A stretch of 64,000 bases of DNA from CAVTOO01 sp963736355 (lineage in GTDB: Bacteria > Pseudomonadota > Alphaproteobacteria > Rhizobiales > Xanthobacteraceae), in NCBI GenBank assembly GCA_963736355.1, contig CAVTOO010000004.1:1-64000 (forward strand). The letters are read 5' to 3'. A program made the position numbers and the translations under genes. Each line of letters opens with the position of its first letter. The stretch's first letter is position 1. Under the pieces are notes generated by a model, which saw only the letters and a program-made list of their open reading frames with translations, was not told the origin of the DNA and searched no databases. This document shows positions 37,274 to 46,777 of the stretch, in pieces.

Positions 37274-37587
37274 GTGGCTTCTACTCCCTCTCTCCGCGAG
37301 CGGGTCAGGATGAGGCGCACTATTTCGCGTCGCAGCATTTGCGCCGCGCTGTCCCGTTTCCGGACGCGCAGTTGTTCACTGGCGAAAAGACATTTCAATT
37401 TCGCACAGCTGACGCATCGTTTTTAAGCAGCGTCGCGTGCGCGCGGGCGCATTCGGCAATCGCTCGACGCCGTATGAATCGCAGCACTTGCCGCAGCGAG
37501 TTCCATGCCGCTAAAATTGAATCCTGTCATTGCACGTTCTGCTCGTTTTGCCGGCCTTCGTTTTTCATCACCAACGCATTTTCGGAA
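37274..37587. other. intergenic region before the GIY-YIG-like gene
   Basis: About 314 bp without a supported gene. It starts with CTCTCTCCGCGAGCGGGTCAGGATGAGG, part of a repeat family common between genes here. The remainder is AT-richer than neighbours (TTTTTCATCACC...) and may hold the promoter of the next gene. I see no definite boxes. Confidence 0.4.
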
Positions 37588-38299
37588 ATGAAACTCGCGC
37601 GCGATCAGATCCTGAGCGAGATCAGACGGGTTGCGGCGGCGGGCGGTCAGCCGCCGGGCAGCCGGACGTTCGAACGTGAAACCGGCATCGGCGAAACCCA
37701 TTGGCGCGGCGTGTACTGGGCGCGCTGGAGCGATGCCTTGCGCGAGGCGGGGCTGGCGCCGAACGAGCGCTACAAGAAATCCGACAGCGAATTGATCCTG
37801 GAAAAATTCTGCGACGCGGCGCGGCATTATGGCCGGCTGCCGACCGCGGCGGAGTTGCGCATGTATCGCCGCGCGCATGCCGATTGCCCGAGCGAGAAGA
37901 CCATCCACATGCATTTCGGCTCCAAGGACGATCTGCTCGTTCATCTGCGCGCATGGATCGAAGGGAAGGCGGCGTTCGACGACATCGCGCGCATGCTGGG
38001 GCCGCAGACGGATTTAAGCGGACGAGCCGCGCCTCACGCTGCGCCAGAGCCTCGTCTATCTGCTGCGCTCCGGCCCTCACTACAAGATCGGCCGCAGCGA
38101 TCGCATCGAACGACGTCTGAAGGAAATCCGCGTCGCGCTGCCGGAGCCCGCGAACCTCGTGCATTCGATCCGCACCGACGATCCCGTCGGCATCGAGGCC
38201 TACTGGCACCGCCGCTTCAAGGACCGCCGCGCCAATGGCGAATGGTTTCGGCTCTCGCACGCCGATGTCGCGGCGTTCAAGCGGCGGAAGTTTCAGTAG
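37588..38299 (+). CDS. homing-endonuclease-associated repeat plus GIY-YIG (T5orf172/Mug113-like) protein, apparent frameshift near 38020
   Basis: About 237 residues. The N-terminal half carries two repeats of the HNR type found in homing endonucleases (ILSEIRRVAAAGGQPPGSRTFERETGI ... ALREAGLAPN; and LILEKFCDAARHYGRLPTAAELRMYRR), which are DNA-contact modules. After a one-base insertion near 38020 (agcggacgag) the C-terminal half reads SLVYLLRSGPHYKIGRSDRIERRLKEI ... YWHRRFKDRRANGEWFRLS. This is the GIY-YIG-like Mug113/T5orf172 domain with Y-x-L ... YKIG, Arg and a final Glu in NGEWF. It could be a nuclease or DNA-binding protein. Domain names are from recognition, not a search. Confidence 0.65.
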
Positions 38300-38697
38300 A
38301 GCCTGCCCGCGCGCACCGGGCGCCGTCATTCCGGGGCGCGCCGAAGGCGAGAACCCGGCAAATTCCATATCCCCTGTGATTGTTGCTTTCTCGGCAGGAG
38401 TCGCGCCGCTGCGGCGTATGGATTCGGCGAGGCTCGCTCGCGATGCTCGCGCCCCGGAATGACGGTGTCGATCTACTCACCTACGCTCCCAGCTTGCGGG
38501 GAGAGGGCTCGGGGTGAGGAGGTCTGTTGGGAGTTTCAGGCGCAGGTGCTACCATCCACTCTCGTGTCATTGCCGGGCTTGACCCGGCAACACTCCAGTC
38601 TTGAAGTCTCGCGATCGCGCTGATGATAGAGTGGATGCCCGGGTCAAGCCCGGGCATGACGAACTGTGTGTGCCGCATCAAGTAGCGCAACCAGGCC
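38300..38697. repeat. 398-bp repeat cluster
   Basis: Built from a CATTCCGGGGCGCGCCGAAGGCGAGAACCCGG unit with partner CGCGCCCCGGAATGAC (38327-38462) and a CCGGGCTTGACCCGGCAA ... GATGCCCGGGTCAAGCCCGGGC unit (38573-38660). No gene is supported. Confidence 0.65.
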
Positions 38698-39683
38698 CTA
38701 CCTCTCAATACTCTTCATCGCCGCCGGCGGATAACGCTCGCCCTTCGTGAATCCCTTCGGCACCGCATCGCTCAGCGTCTTCACCTCAGCCGCACTTAAG
38801 CTCACATCCACCGCGCCGGCATTCTCTTCCAGAAATCTTCACGCGCTTGGTGCCGGGGATCGGCACGATGTTCGGCCCCTGATGCAGCAGCCAGGCAATC
38901 GCGATCTGCGCCGGTGTCGCGCCCTTTGCCTTCGGCCATCTCCTGCACCACGCCGATGGCGCGCACATTGGCGTCGTAGTTCTCTCCGATGTAGCGCGGG
39001 TCGGTGTGGCGTAAATCGTTGGCGGGATATTCCTCCGCGCGCTTCACTTGGCCCGTCAGAAATCCGCGCCCGAGCGGCGAGAACGGCACCAGCCCGATAT
39101 CCAGCTCCTTCAGCAGAGCGAGGAAGCCGTCCTCGAGGTTGCGCTCCCACAGCGAATATTCGCTCTGCAGCGCCGCCACCGGATGCACCTTATGCGCGCG
39201 GCGGATCGTGCTCTGGCCCGCCTCCGACAGGCCGAAGAAGCGCACCTTGCCCTCTTTCACCAGCTCGCCGACCGCGCCGGCCACATCCTCGATCGGCACG
39301 TTCGGGTCCACCCGGTGCTGGTAGAGCAGGTCGATATGTCCCGTTCCGAGACGTTTCAGGCAGCCGTCCACGGCCTGCTTGATGTGCCAGGGCTGGCTGT
39401 TGAGCGCGCCGACCTTGCCGTCCTTGTATTCGCGGCCGAATTTGGTGGCGACGATGACGCCGTCGCGTTTGCCCTTCAGGGCGCGGCCGACCAGCTCTTC
39501 ATTGGTGAACGGGCCATAGACCTCGGCGGAGTCGATGAAATTGATGCCGATCTCGAGCGCGCGATGAATTGTGGCGATGGAACTCAAGTCGTCCGGCACG
39601 CCATAGGCCATGCTCATGCCCATGCAGCCCAGGCCAATGGCCGAGACTTCGAGGCCGGCGCCGCCGAGTTTGCGCGTTTTCAT
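38698..39683 (-). CDS. aldo/keto reductase, two apparent frameshifts
   Basis: A TIM-barrel oxidoreductase of about 328 residues, NADPH-dependent (AKR11/12-like). ATG 39683 gives MKTRKLGGAGLEVSAIGLGCMGMS. The catalytic set is visible as Asp/Tyr in FIDSAEVYG, Lys in VATKFG and a YQHR His. Inserted A residues near 38938 (gaaggcaaag) and 38838 (aagatttctgg) shift the frame; repair gives GATPAQIAIAWLLHQGPNIVPIPGTKRVKFLEEN and the normal C-terminus ending MKSIER. The substrate is unknown. Confidence 0.85.
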
Positions 39684-39893
39684 TGAAACTGCCCCTTGGA
39701 CTGGTGCGCGCGCCCGCGCGCAACTTCGTTTTCGTTCCGCGACGAAGGCGAGATTTCGAAAGCGATGCAAGTTTGCAACGCTTGGGCAAATTCCGCTGTC
39801 GCGCTGGTGAATGCAGCATGGTCGCGCTGGACAAATCACGGGTCTCGAAGGACGCTAGAGAAGTGGGATATACCCGTCAAACGGGGTAGGGGA

Positions 39894-40376
39894 ATGATTG
39901 GTGCTCGGGGGGCGCGGATCGTTACGGCCGCGCTGGTGCTGATAAGTACTGTGTGTCTGGTGAGCAGGGCGGACGCCGCCATGCGGATCGCCGATGATCG
40001 CGGCGGTCGCATCGGCACCTACATCGACAAGTACGAAGCCCTGAAACAATCCAACGAGACCGTCGTCATCGACGGCATGTGCGCCTCCGCCTGCACCATC
40101 GTTCTCGGCACCATCTCGCCGGATCGCATCTGCATCACGCCCAAGGCCAATCTCGGCTTCCATGCGGCATGGGATTTCGGCCCCGGCGGCCAGCAGGTCA
40201 CCAACGCGGTGGCCACGCGGATGCTCTACCAGATCTATCCGACCCACATTAAGCGCTGGATCTCGCGCCGTGGCGGCCTCAAGCCGGGCATGATCTTCCT
40301 GCGCGGCCGTGAGCTCGCGGGCATGTACAAGCCCTGCTACATGGATGCCCAGGCTCGCGGCGCCACCACGAACTAA
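39894..40376 (+). CDS. exported protein with CASAC motif (COG3904-like)
   Basis: A 160-residue protein with a signal peptide (about residues 1-29, ending ADA). The segment TVVIDGMCASACTIVLG resembles the glycine/serine nucleophile region of crotonase/ClpP-fold periplasmic proteins of the COG3904 type, where CASAC contains the presumed Ser. NLGFHAAWDF supplies a conserved His further on. The length is short for that family. A periplasmic hydrolase-like role is inference. Confidence 0.65.
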   Translation: MIGARGARIVTAALVLISTVCLVSRADAAMRIADDRGGRIGTYIDKYEALKQSNETVVIDGMCASACTIVLGTISPDRICITPKANLGFHAAWDFGPGGQQVTNAVATRMLYQIYPTHIKRWISRRGGLKPGMIFLRGRELAGMYKPCYMDAQARGATTN

Positions 40377-40389
40377 CCTCCATAGCTCC

Positions 40390-40590
40390 ATTTCCTTCGT
40401 CATTCCGGGGCAACGCGAAGCGTTGAGCCCGGAATCCATAACCCCTGTCGGAGTGGCGTTTCTCGGCAGGAGTCGTCGGGCTGCGGCGTATCGATTCCGG
40501 GTCTGCGCACCCAAGTCGGCTATAGCCGACTTGGGCCCTAAATTTGCCGATCTCGGGCAAATCCGAGATCGGATGCGCATCCCGGAATGA
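40390..40590. repeat. REP cluster containing two perfect hairpins
   Basis: The unit CATTCCGGGGCAACGCGAAGCG...GCCCGGAATCCATAACCCC (40399-40445) is followed by a partner unit ending CCCGGAATGACG (40577). Inside the partner lie two perfect palindromes: CCCAAGTCGGC / GCCGACTTGGG around TATA (40510-40535) and CCGATCTCGG / CCGAGATCGG with loop GCAAAT (40547-40572). Confidence 0.75.
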
Positions 40591-40661
40591 CGCGGAGGTG
40601 AGGGCCGATGGTTTCCCTTTTGGGTTGCCCGGACCCTCGCCGGCGGGCCTATTTCAGGGGC

Positions 40662-40832
40662 ATGTCAGACACAGCCTCATTCGATCCCGGCCGCCGCACC
40701 GCGTCCCGCATTCTGGTCGCGGTGGGGATTGTTTTCGGCACGCTGTTCGCCGCCTCGATCGCGCTGTGGGTTCACTACGGCACGGCGGTGTTCTTCGAGA
40801 TGATCTCGGCCGGCATCGCCGCCTGTTTCTGA
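40662..40832 (+). CDS. small single-pass membrane protein
   Basis: A 56-residue protein with one hydrophobic helix (VAVGIVFGTLFAASIALWV). It begins MSDTASFDPGRRTASRI and sits 22 bp upstream of the SCO gene, so it is probably co-transcribed and may assist cytochrome oxidase assembly. The start ATG is preceded by TTTCAGGGGC. Confidence 0.6.
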   Translation: MSDTASFDPGRRTASRILVAVGIVFGTLFAASIALWVHYGTAVFFEMISAGIAACF

Positions 40833-40854
40833 AATTCAAAGGTTACATTCCCCG

Positions 40855-41448
40855 ATGCCCTCCCAGCGCGCGCTCATCATCGTCGCCAGTTTTGCCGCTT
40901 CGCTTGCCCTGACGCTCGGCGTCATTCTGTGGTTCGCCTCGGGCAGCCCGCGTCCGTCGGTGCTGGCGCCGGCCCCCATCGGCGGCGCCTTCGAACTGGT
41001 CGATCACACCGGAGCGAAGGTCACCGAGCAGGCGCTGACCGGCAAGCCCACCATCATCTTCTTCGGCTTCACCCATTGCCCCGATGTCTGCCCGACCGCG
41101 CTGTTCGAGATGTCGGAAGTGCTGCGCGCCATGGGCAGCGATGCCGACAGGATCAACGCCTTCTTCGTCTCGGTCGATCCCGAGCGCGACACGCCCGCCG
41201 TGATGAAGGATTATCTCGGCAGCTTCGATCCGCGCCTGAAGGGCCTGTCCGGTTCGCGCGCGGCGACCGACAAGATCATCGCCGCCTATCGGGTCTTCGC
41301 GAAGAAGATCCCGCTGCAGGGCGACGACTACACCATGGACCACACCGCGCTGATCTATCTCATGGGCAAGGACGGCAAATTCATTGCGCCGTTCAATCTC
41401 AAGCGTCAGCCCGAAGCCGCCGCCGCCGACCTCAAGCGGTATTTGTAG
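40855..41448 (+). CDS. SCO family copper chaperone
   Basis: A 197-residue membrane-anchored thioredoxin-like protein. An N-terminal helix (about residues 7-27) is followed by a periplasmic domain with the copper/redox motif FFGFTHCPDVCPTALFEM (CxxxC) and the conserved distal His in MDHTALIYLM. It helps deliver copper to the Cu-A site of cytochrome c oxidase. It ends ADLKRYL. Confidence 0.9.
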   Translation: MPSQRALIIVASFAASLALTLGVILWFASGSPRPSVLAPAPIGGAFELVDHTGAKVTEQALTGKPTIIFFGFTHCPDVCPTALFEMSEVLRAMGSDADRINAFFVSVDPERDTPAVMKDYLGSFDPRLKGLSGSRAATDKIIAAYRVFAKKIPLQGDDYTMDHTALIYLMGKDGKFIAPFNLKRQPEAAAADLKRYL

Positions 41449-41666
41449 AGCAGGGTGCGCGCAGGAAACTCAGGCGTCATTCCGGAAGCCGCGAAGCGGC
41501 TGTCCGGAATCGCATATTCCCTGTGGCAGTAATTAAAGGCAGGGGTTATGGATTCCGGGCTCGCGCTTTCAGCGCGCCCCGGAATGACCGCCTCCCTTCA
41601 CCCCTCCCCCTTGTGGGGAGGGGTCGGGGGTGGGGGTCCGAAATCAAATCGAAAACAGTTCGTCCA
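41449..41666. repeat. intergenic repeats before a binding-protein gene
   Basis: A CATTCCGGAAGCCGCGAAGCGG...GCGCGCCCCGGAATGAC pair (41477-41588) is followed directly by the C-rich unit CCCCTCCCCCTTGTGGGGAG (41597-41640), the latter nearly identical to that at 27805. No gene. Confidence 0.65.
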
Positions 41667-42529
41667 ATGAAGTTGCGCCTTTCTGTCCTCGCCGTCGCCG
41701 CCTCACTCGTCGCTCTCGCGACGACCGATGCGCAGTCCTCGCGCCCGCGCACGCCCAGGCCGGGCCGCAAAGCGTGCCGGGCTTCTGGGATCCGCGCCGC
41801 CGCCCCGAGCGGCCCGACATGTCGCGTCTCAGCGTCATCCGCTTCCTGACCGAAACCGATTACCCGCCGTTCAACTTCACCGGCCCCGACGGCAACCCGG
41901 CCGGCTTCAACGTCGATCTCGCGCGCGCGCTGTGCGAGGAATTGAAGCTGTCCTGCACCATCCAGATGCGCCGGTTCGAGACGCTGGTGGAATCCATCAC
42001 CGCCAATCGCGGCGACGCCGTCATCGCCTCCATCGCGATCACGCCGGAGATGCGCCTGAAGCTCGATTTCACCGACGCCTATTACCGCACGCCGGCGCGC
42101 TTCGTGGCGCTGAAGGATTCGGCGATGCCCGAGGTGCGTCCCGAATATCTCGAAGGCAAGAAGGTCGGCGTCGTCGCCGGCTCCGCGCACGCCGCCTATC
42201 TGAAGCTGTTGTTCACCGATGCGGCGATCCAGGAATTTCCGACGTCCGAGGCCATGCGTCAGGCGCTGCGGCGCGGCGATGTCGATCAGATCTTCGGCGA
42301 TGCGGTGTCGCTCGGCTTCTGGCTGAACGGCGTCGATTCCGCCGGGTGCTGCGCCTTCTCCGGCGGGCCGTTTCTGGAAAGCAAATTCTTCGGCGAGGGC
42401 GTCGGCATCGGCGTGCGGCGTGGCAACGATGTGATGCGCCAGGCGCTCAACTGGGCGCTGTTCCGCGTCTGGGAAAAAGGCCAGTTCACCGATCTCTGGC
42501 TGCGCTATTTCCCGGTCAGTCCGTTCTAG
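41667..42529 (+). CDS. transporter substrate-binding domain protein (amino-acid type), apparent frameshift near 41730
   Basis: A periplasmic receptor of about 287 residues of the family 3 type. ATG 41667 opens a signal peptide (MKLRLSVLAVAASLVALATT), after which the frame shifts near 41730 into VLAPAHAQAGPQSVPGFWDP. The mature domain has the family pattern LTETDYPPFNFTGPDGNPAGFNVDLARALCEEL, RGDAVIASIAITPEMRLKLDFT and GKKVGVVAGSAHAAYL. No permease or ATPase gene is adjacent, so it may serve a distant transporter. The 3' end overlaps the convergent DUF2798 gene by 14 bp. Confidence 0.82.
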
Positions 42530-42746
42530 TCAGGGCGTCGACCAGCCGCTTGATGAGCGGCGCTGCTGCCAAAACGATAGGCAGCATGGTGGCCCAGGCG
42601 ATCATCCACGACACAAGCCAGTGCACGACGAACGTGCCGTTGCCGAGAAATGGCAGGCTGGCGATGGCCGCCGCCACGAGGCACGTCAGGCCCGACTGGG
42701 CCACTCCGAACAAAAAATGACTGTATCGGTGCGGAATCTTTTGCAT
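42516..42746 (-). CDS. DUF2798 family small membrane protein
   Basis: A 76-residue protein with two hydrophobic helices, opening MQKIPHRYSHFLFGVAQSGLTC, the conserved DUF2798 start. I choose ATG 42746 because GGAG lies seven bases upstream; ATG 42758 would be the alternative. Function unknown. Confidence 0.75.
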   Translation of the reverse strand: MQKIPHRYSHFLFGVAQSGLTCLVAAAIASLPFLGNGTFVVHWLVSWMIAWATMLPIVLAAAPLIKRLVDALTRTD

Positions 42747-43599
42747 GGCAAACTCCATGCAAGGGATGTGCCTGTCGTCCTCATGTAGCGCTGCATCGCT
42801 GGCAAGTTTACGCGCGAGCGCAAAATGCTGCGCGTCTCGAACCATGAGAGCCCGAGCCCTTCTCATCCTTCGAGACGCGGCGCTGTCGGCCGCTCCTCAG
42901 GATGAGGAGCGTCTGCTCACCCCCCACCCCCCAAAAGCAAAAGCCCCGCTGTTGAGGCGGGGCTTTCAAAACAAAATCCGCAGTGTCTTACGCGGTCTTG
43001 TCGACGATCTTTCCGGTCCCTTCGCGCGGGGCGGCTTGTGCCTTCTCGCAGAGTCTGGGACGCGTCACGATGACGCTCGCGCGTTTCGTTTCTGTCGTGC
43101 GCAATCTGTCTGATTGCGGCCGAGTGGGCGGGGCCTACTTGCATCGAAATATCCTTCGGTCGAACGCCCATACACTGGCATCGGGAACCTAAAATTGGAT
43201 GGTCCCGATACCGCGCGACTCTGCAGTCCCGGTAGGATTGCGTTAAGCATGCGTTTCACCGCCCCGGCGTGTGGTTCTAGCTCGGAGCCTGCCCCTCGTG
43301 GTGAGGAGCGCGCCGCTGACAAGTTTACGTCGTCAGCGCAGACAGGGCGCGCGTCTCGAACCATGAGGCCTCATCCTTCAGGCCTCATCCTTCGAGACGC
43401 GGCCTTCAGCCGCTCATCAGAATGAGCGGCGCACCATCTCATATCGCCGCCAGCGGCTCATCGTTCCTTTCTGTCTGTTCGTTCAGCTTGCACATCGCTG
43501 CATCGCGTTAATGCGCTTCTGTGCAACTCATTTGGATCTGCGTCGGAACAACGGCCGCATTGAAAGGTTGCCTCTCCACAATGTCTTTGAAGGGACACC
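42747..43599. repeat. 853-bp mostly non-coding region with a paired repeat and terminator
   Basis: Two related copies of a unit containing GCGCGTCTCGAACCATGAG and CATCCTTCGAGACGCGG lie at 42826-42920 and 43347-43430. Between them is the hairpin at 42939-42967 and a weak minus-strand frame ending GTGKIVDKTA with its TAA at 42988-42990, just upstream of that hairpin. It has no good ATG, so I treat it as a possible short or remnant gene (about 42988-43135). Confidence 0.5.
42939..42967. terminator. rho-independent terminator hairpin
   Basis: An AAAGCCCCGC / GCGGGGCTTT stem with a short TGTTGAG loop. The A-tract upstream (CCAAAAGCAAAAG) gives a T-run on the minus strand, so it probably ends a minus-strand transcript coming from about 43.1 kb. 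Confidence 0.7.
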
Positions 43600-43903
43600 A
43601 TGCGCAAACTCGCACTCGCCTTTGCTCTCACGCTGCCGTTGGCATTCGCAACTTCGGCTCAGGCCTTTCCCGGCTTCAAATCCGTCATCCGCGATTCACG
43701 CCTCGTCCGCTGAGCATTCCGACCTGATCCAGGTGCGGAACGGTCATCGTGGCGGCGGCAAGCATGGCTGGAGCCGTGGCCACGGCGGCAGCAAATACAG
43801 CACGCGCCGCAGTCATCGCGCGTACGGCTGGAGCCAGGGCCGCAAGGTTGGTTGGCGCGGTTACAGCTGCCCGCCGGGCCTGCGAATGCAGGGTCGCTGC
43901 TAA
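43600..43903 (+). CDS. small secreted Gly/His/Arg-rich protein, apparent frameshift near 43715
   Basis: About 100 residues. The signal peptide MRKLALAFALTLPLAFATSAQA follows GAAGGGACACC. After FPGFKSVIRDSRLV the frame shifts by one inserted base and continues as a basic glycine- and histidine-rich tail (GHRGGGKHGWSRGHGGSKY, YGWSQGRKVGWRGYSCPPG) ending GRC. Two Cys near the C-terminus may pair. The composition suggests metal or anion binding, or interaction with envelope polymers, but this is speculation. A strong terminator follows. Confidence 0.55.
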
Positions 43904-43922
43904 CAAGTTCGCTGCTGAATTG

Positions 43923-43953
43923 AAAAAGGCCGCCCGATGGGCGGCCTTTTTTT
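43923..43953. terminator. bidirectional rho-independent terminator
   Basis: AAAAAGGCCGCCC, loop GAT, GGGCGGCCTTTTTTT. T-runs on both strands let it end the plus-strand secreted-protein gene and the minus-strand Bug gene, which converge here. Confidence 0.9.
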
Positions 43954-43982
43954 ATTCGCGCGGCTCGACCGGTCGACGGGTC

Positions 43983-44966
43983 TTACGTCGCGCTGCCCAT
44001 CAGGCCGGCGGATTCGATCACCGCTTTCCACTTCACGCGCTCGCTGTCGATGATCGCCTGAAGCTCGCCCGGCGTGCCGCCGCCGACAGGAAAGCCGTAT
44101 TCGTACAGCTTGTCCTGATGCTGTTGCTTGGCGAAGATCTTGTTCACCGCCTTGTTGAGCGTGTCGATCGCCTCGCGCGGCGTGCCTGTCGGCGCCGAAA
44201 TATAGAGGATCGGCGAGGCATCGAAGCCGGCCAGCGTTTCGTTGATGGTCGGGACGCTCTCGTAGCCGCGCAATCGTTTCATCGTAGCCGCGCCCAGCAG
44301 CGTCAGCTTGCCGCTGCGCACATGGGCGATCATCGAGGTCAGCGAGTCGATTGTCGCGGTGACGCGGCCTGTGATCAGGTCGAGCGCCGCCTCGGCCGAG
44401 CTCTTGTAGGTGACCTGCGTGATCTTGATGCCGGACATCGAGCGGAACAGCTCCGCCGACAATCCGCTGGATGATCCCGAACCCGTATTGGCAAACAGAA
44501 CCGGCTCCGATTGCTTCTTCGCCCAGGTGATGAATTCCGCAACATTTGTCGCCGGCACGTCCTTGCCGACGACCATGATATTGGGCGGCGTGCTGAGATG
44601 GACGACCGGGACGATGTCTTTCACCGGATCGTAGGGCAGGGATTTGAACAGCCAGGGATTCGTGATCTGGCCTCCGACCGTGACGATCACGAAGGTGTAG
44701 CCGTCGGGCGGCTGCTTGGCGGCGAAATCGACCCCGAGCGAACCCGACAGGCCGGGCTTGTTCAGGATCAGGAAGCGGCCATTGAGGTCGCGCGCGAGTT
44801 CTTCGGCCAGATAACGGCCCAGAATGTCGGCGCCGCCGCCGGGGCCGAACGGCACGATGATGTTGACGTTGCGCTCGGGCCAGCCGGCTGCGCGGGCCTG
44901 GCCGGGCACTACGGCGGCAATTCCGATGCCGGCCACCGAGCCCAGCATCTGTCGACGATTGAGCAT
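43983..44966 (-). CDS. Bug family tripartite tricarboxylate transporter substrate-binding protein (orphan)
   Basis: A 327-residue periplasmic receptor. ATG 44966 follows GGGAGGAGACAAG and opens with MLNRRQMLGSVAGIGIAAVV, a Tat-like signal, cleaved near QARA. Bug hallmarks: VNIIVPFGPGGGADILGRYLAEEL at the mature start, QPPDGYTFVIV and a C-terminal DSERVKWKAVI. No TctAB genes are nearby, as is common for the expanded Bug family of these bacteria. Confidence 0.88.
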   Translation of the reverse strand: MLNRRQMLGSVAGIGIAAVVPGQARAAGWPERNVNIIVPFGPGGGADILGRYLAEELARDLNGRFLILNKPGLSGSLGVDFAAKQPPDGYTFVIVTVGGQITNPWLFKSLPYDPVKDIVPVVHLSTPPNIMVVGKDVPATNVAEFITWAKKQSEPVLFANTGSGSSSGLSAELFRSMSGIKITQVTYKSSAEAALDLITGRVTATIDSLTSMIAHVRSGKLTLLGAATMKRLRGYESVPTINETLAGFDASPILYISAPTGTPREAIDTLNKAVNKIFAKQQHQDKLYEYGFPVGGGTPGELQAIIDSERVKWKAVIESAGLMGSAT

Positions 44967-45141
44967 TCTTGTCTCCTCCCGGACTTTGTTATTGAAACGG
45001 TTCAATATAAAACGAAAAATGCCGGCTCGCAAATGCATGGATCGCGGTGGAGAGATGCGTTGCGGAAGGCTTCAAAGGCTCGCCGCCATGGGCCTAACGC
45101 CCATTTGACGCCGCCGCACCGGCTCATTAGAGCCTTACCCC

Positions 45142-46777
45142 ATGACCAATACAGATATTTCCGCAGCCGACCTGCGCGCCGCCGCAGAACAATCCAACGC
45201 CTGGCCCTTCGAGGAGGCGCGCAAGATCGTCGCGCGTCTGAAGCAGGCGCCGAAAGACGAAATCATTTTCGAGACCGGCTACGGCCCCTCGGGCCTGCCG
45301 CATATCGGCACCTTCGGCGAAGTCGCGCGCACCACCATGGTGCGCCATGCGTTCCGCGTGCTCACCGACGACAAGGTCAAGACGCGCCTGATTGCGTTTT
45401 CCGACGACATGGACGGGCTGCGCAAGGTGCCCGACAACGTCCCCAACAAGGACATGCTGACGCTGCATCTGGGCAAGCCGCTGACCAAGGTGCCCGATCC
45501 CTTCGGCACCCATGACTCGTTCGGCCGTCACAACAATGCGCGGCTGCGCGCCTTCCTCGATACGTTCGGCTTCGACTACGAGTTCCTGTCCTCGACCGAT
45601 TGCTACATGTCGGGACGCTTCGACGCGGCGCTGTTGCGCGTGCTGGAGCGCATCGACGAGGTCATGAAGATCATGCTGCCGTCGCTGCGCGAGGAGCGCG
45701 CCGCGAGCTATTCGCCGTTCCTGCCCATCTGTCCGCGCACCGGCGTGGTGCTGCAGGTGCCGGTCGTCGCCCATGACGCCAAGGCCGGCACCATCTCCTA
45801 TGACGATCCCGAAACGAAGGAGCGCATGACGACGCCCGTCACCGGCGGCCATTGCAAGCTGCAATGGAAGCCCGACTGGGCGATGCGCTGGGTCGCGCTC
45901 GGCATCGACTATGAGATGGCCGGCAAGGATCTGATCGACTCGGTCAAGCTGTCGAGCAAGATCTGTCAGGCGCTCGGCGCGCGTCCGCCGGAAGGCTTCA
46001 ACTACGAGCTGTTCCTCGACGACAAGGGCCAGAAGATTTCCAAGTCGAAGGGCAATGGCCTGACCATCGACGAATGGCTGCGCTATGCCTCGCCGGAATC
46101 GTTGTCGCTGTTCATGTATCGCGAGCCGAAGTCGGCGAAGCGGCTGTATTTCGACGTCATCCCGCGCAACGTCGATGACTATCAGCAATTCCTCGAAGGC
46201 TATCCGAAGCAGGATGTGAAGCAGCGTCTGTCGAATCCGGTCTGGCATATCCATTCGGGCAAGCCGCCGGTCGCCGACATGCCGCTGACGTTCCAGCTGT
46301 TGCTGACGCTGGTGTCGTCGTCCAATGCCGAGAACGCCGAGACGCTGTGGGGCTTCATCCGCCGCTATCGTCCGGGCGTGACGGCGCAGACGCATCCGAA
46401 GCTCGACGCGATGGTGGGTTATGCCATCCATTATTTCCGCGACTTCGTGCTGCCGACCAAGAGCTTCCGCTCGCCGAGCGATGTCGAGCGCGCCGCGTTG
46501 GGCGATTTGCGCGATGCGCTGTCGCAATTGCCGGCAAGCGCGACGCGCTGAGGAGATTCAGAACGTCGTCTATGAGATCGGCCGTCGCGAGCCGTTCCTC
46601 GACCACAAGAAGGCCGGCAAGGATGGCCGGCCCGGCGTGTCGCTCGACTGGTTCAACATGCTCTATCAGGTGCTGCTGGGTCAGGAAAAAGGCCCGCGCT
46701 TCGGCACCTTCGTCGCCGCCTATGGCGCGTCGAACGCGGTGGAGATGATCGACGGCGCGCTGGCAAGGAGCGCCTAG
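45142..46777 (+). CDS. lysS: class I lysyl-tRNA synthetase, apparent frameshift near 46548
   Basis: About 545 residues of the archaeal-type class I LysRS (LysK type) used by most alphaproteobacteria in place of the class II enzyme. The HIGH-like motif is GPSGLPHIGTF and the KMSKS motif KISKSKGNG, with SPFLPICPRTGVVLQVPV and HCKLQWKPDWAMRW in between. One inserted base in gcgacgcgctgagg near 46548 cuts the last 75 residues. Repair joins PASATAEEIQNVVYEIGRREPF and ends at TAG 46775. Being essential, it is strong evidence that the shift is an error. Confidence 0.92.

Noticed and set aside
37135..37587. Upstream extension of the GIY-YIG-like gene to 37135
   Set aside because: It overlaps the restored end of the exported protein gene and is rich in Arg/Ser without motifs; ATG 37588 opens the first HNR repeat.
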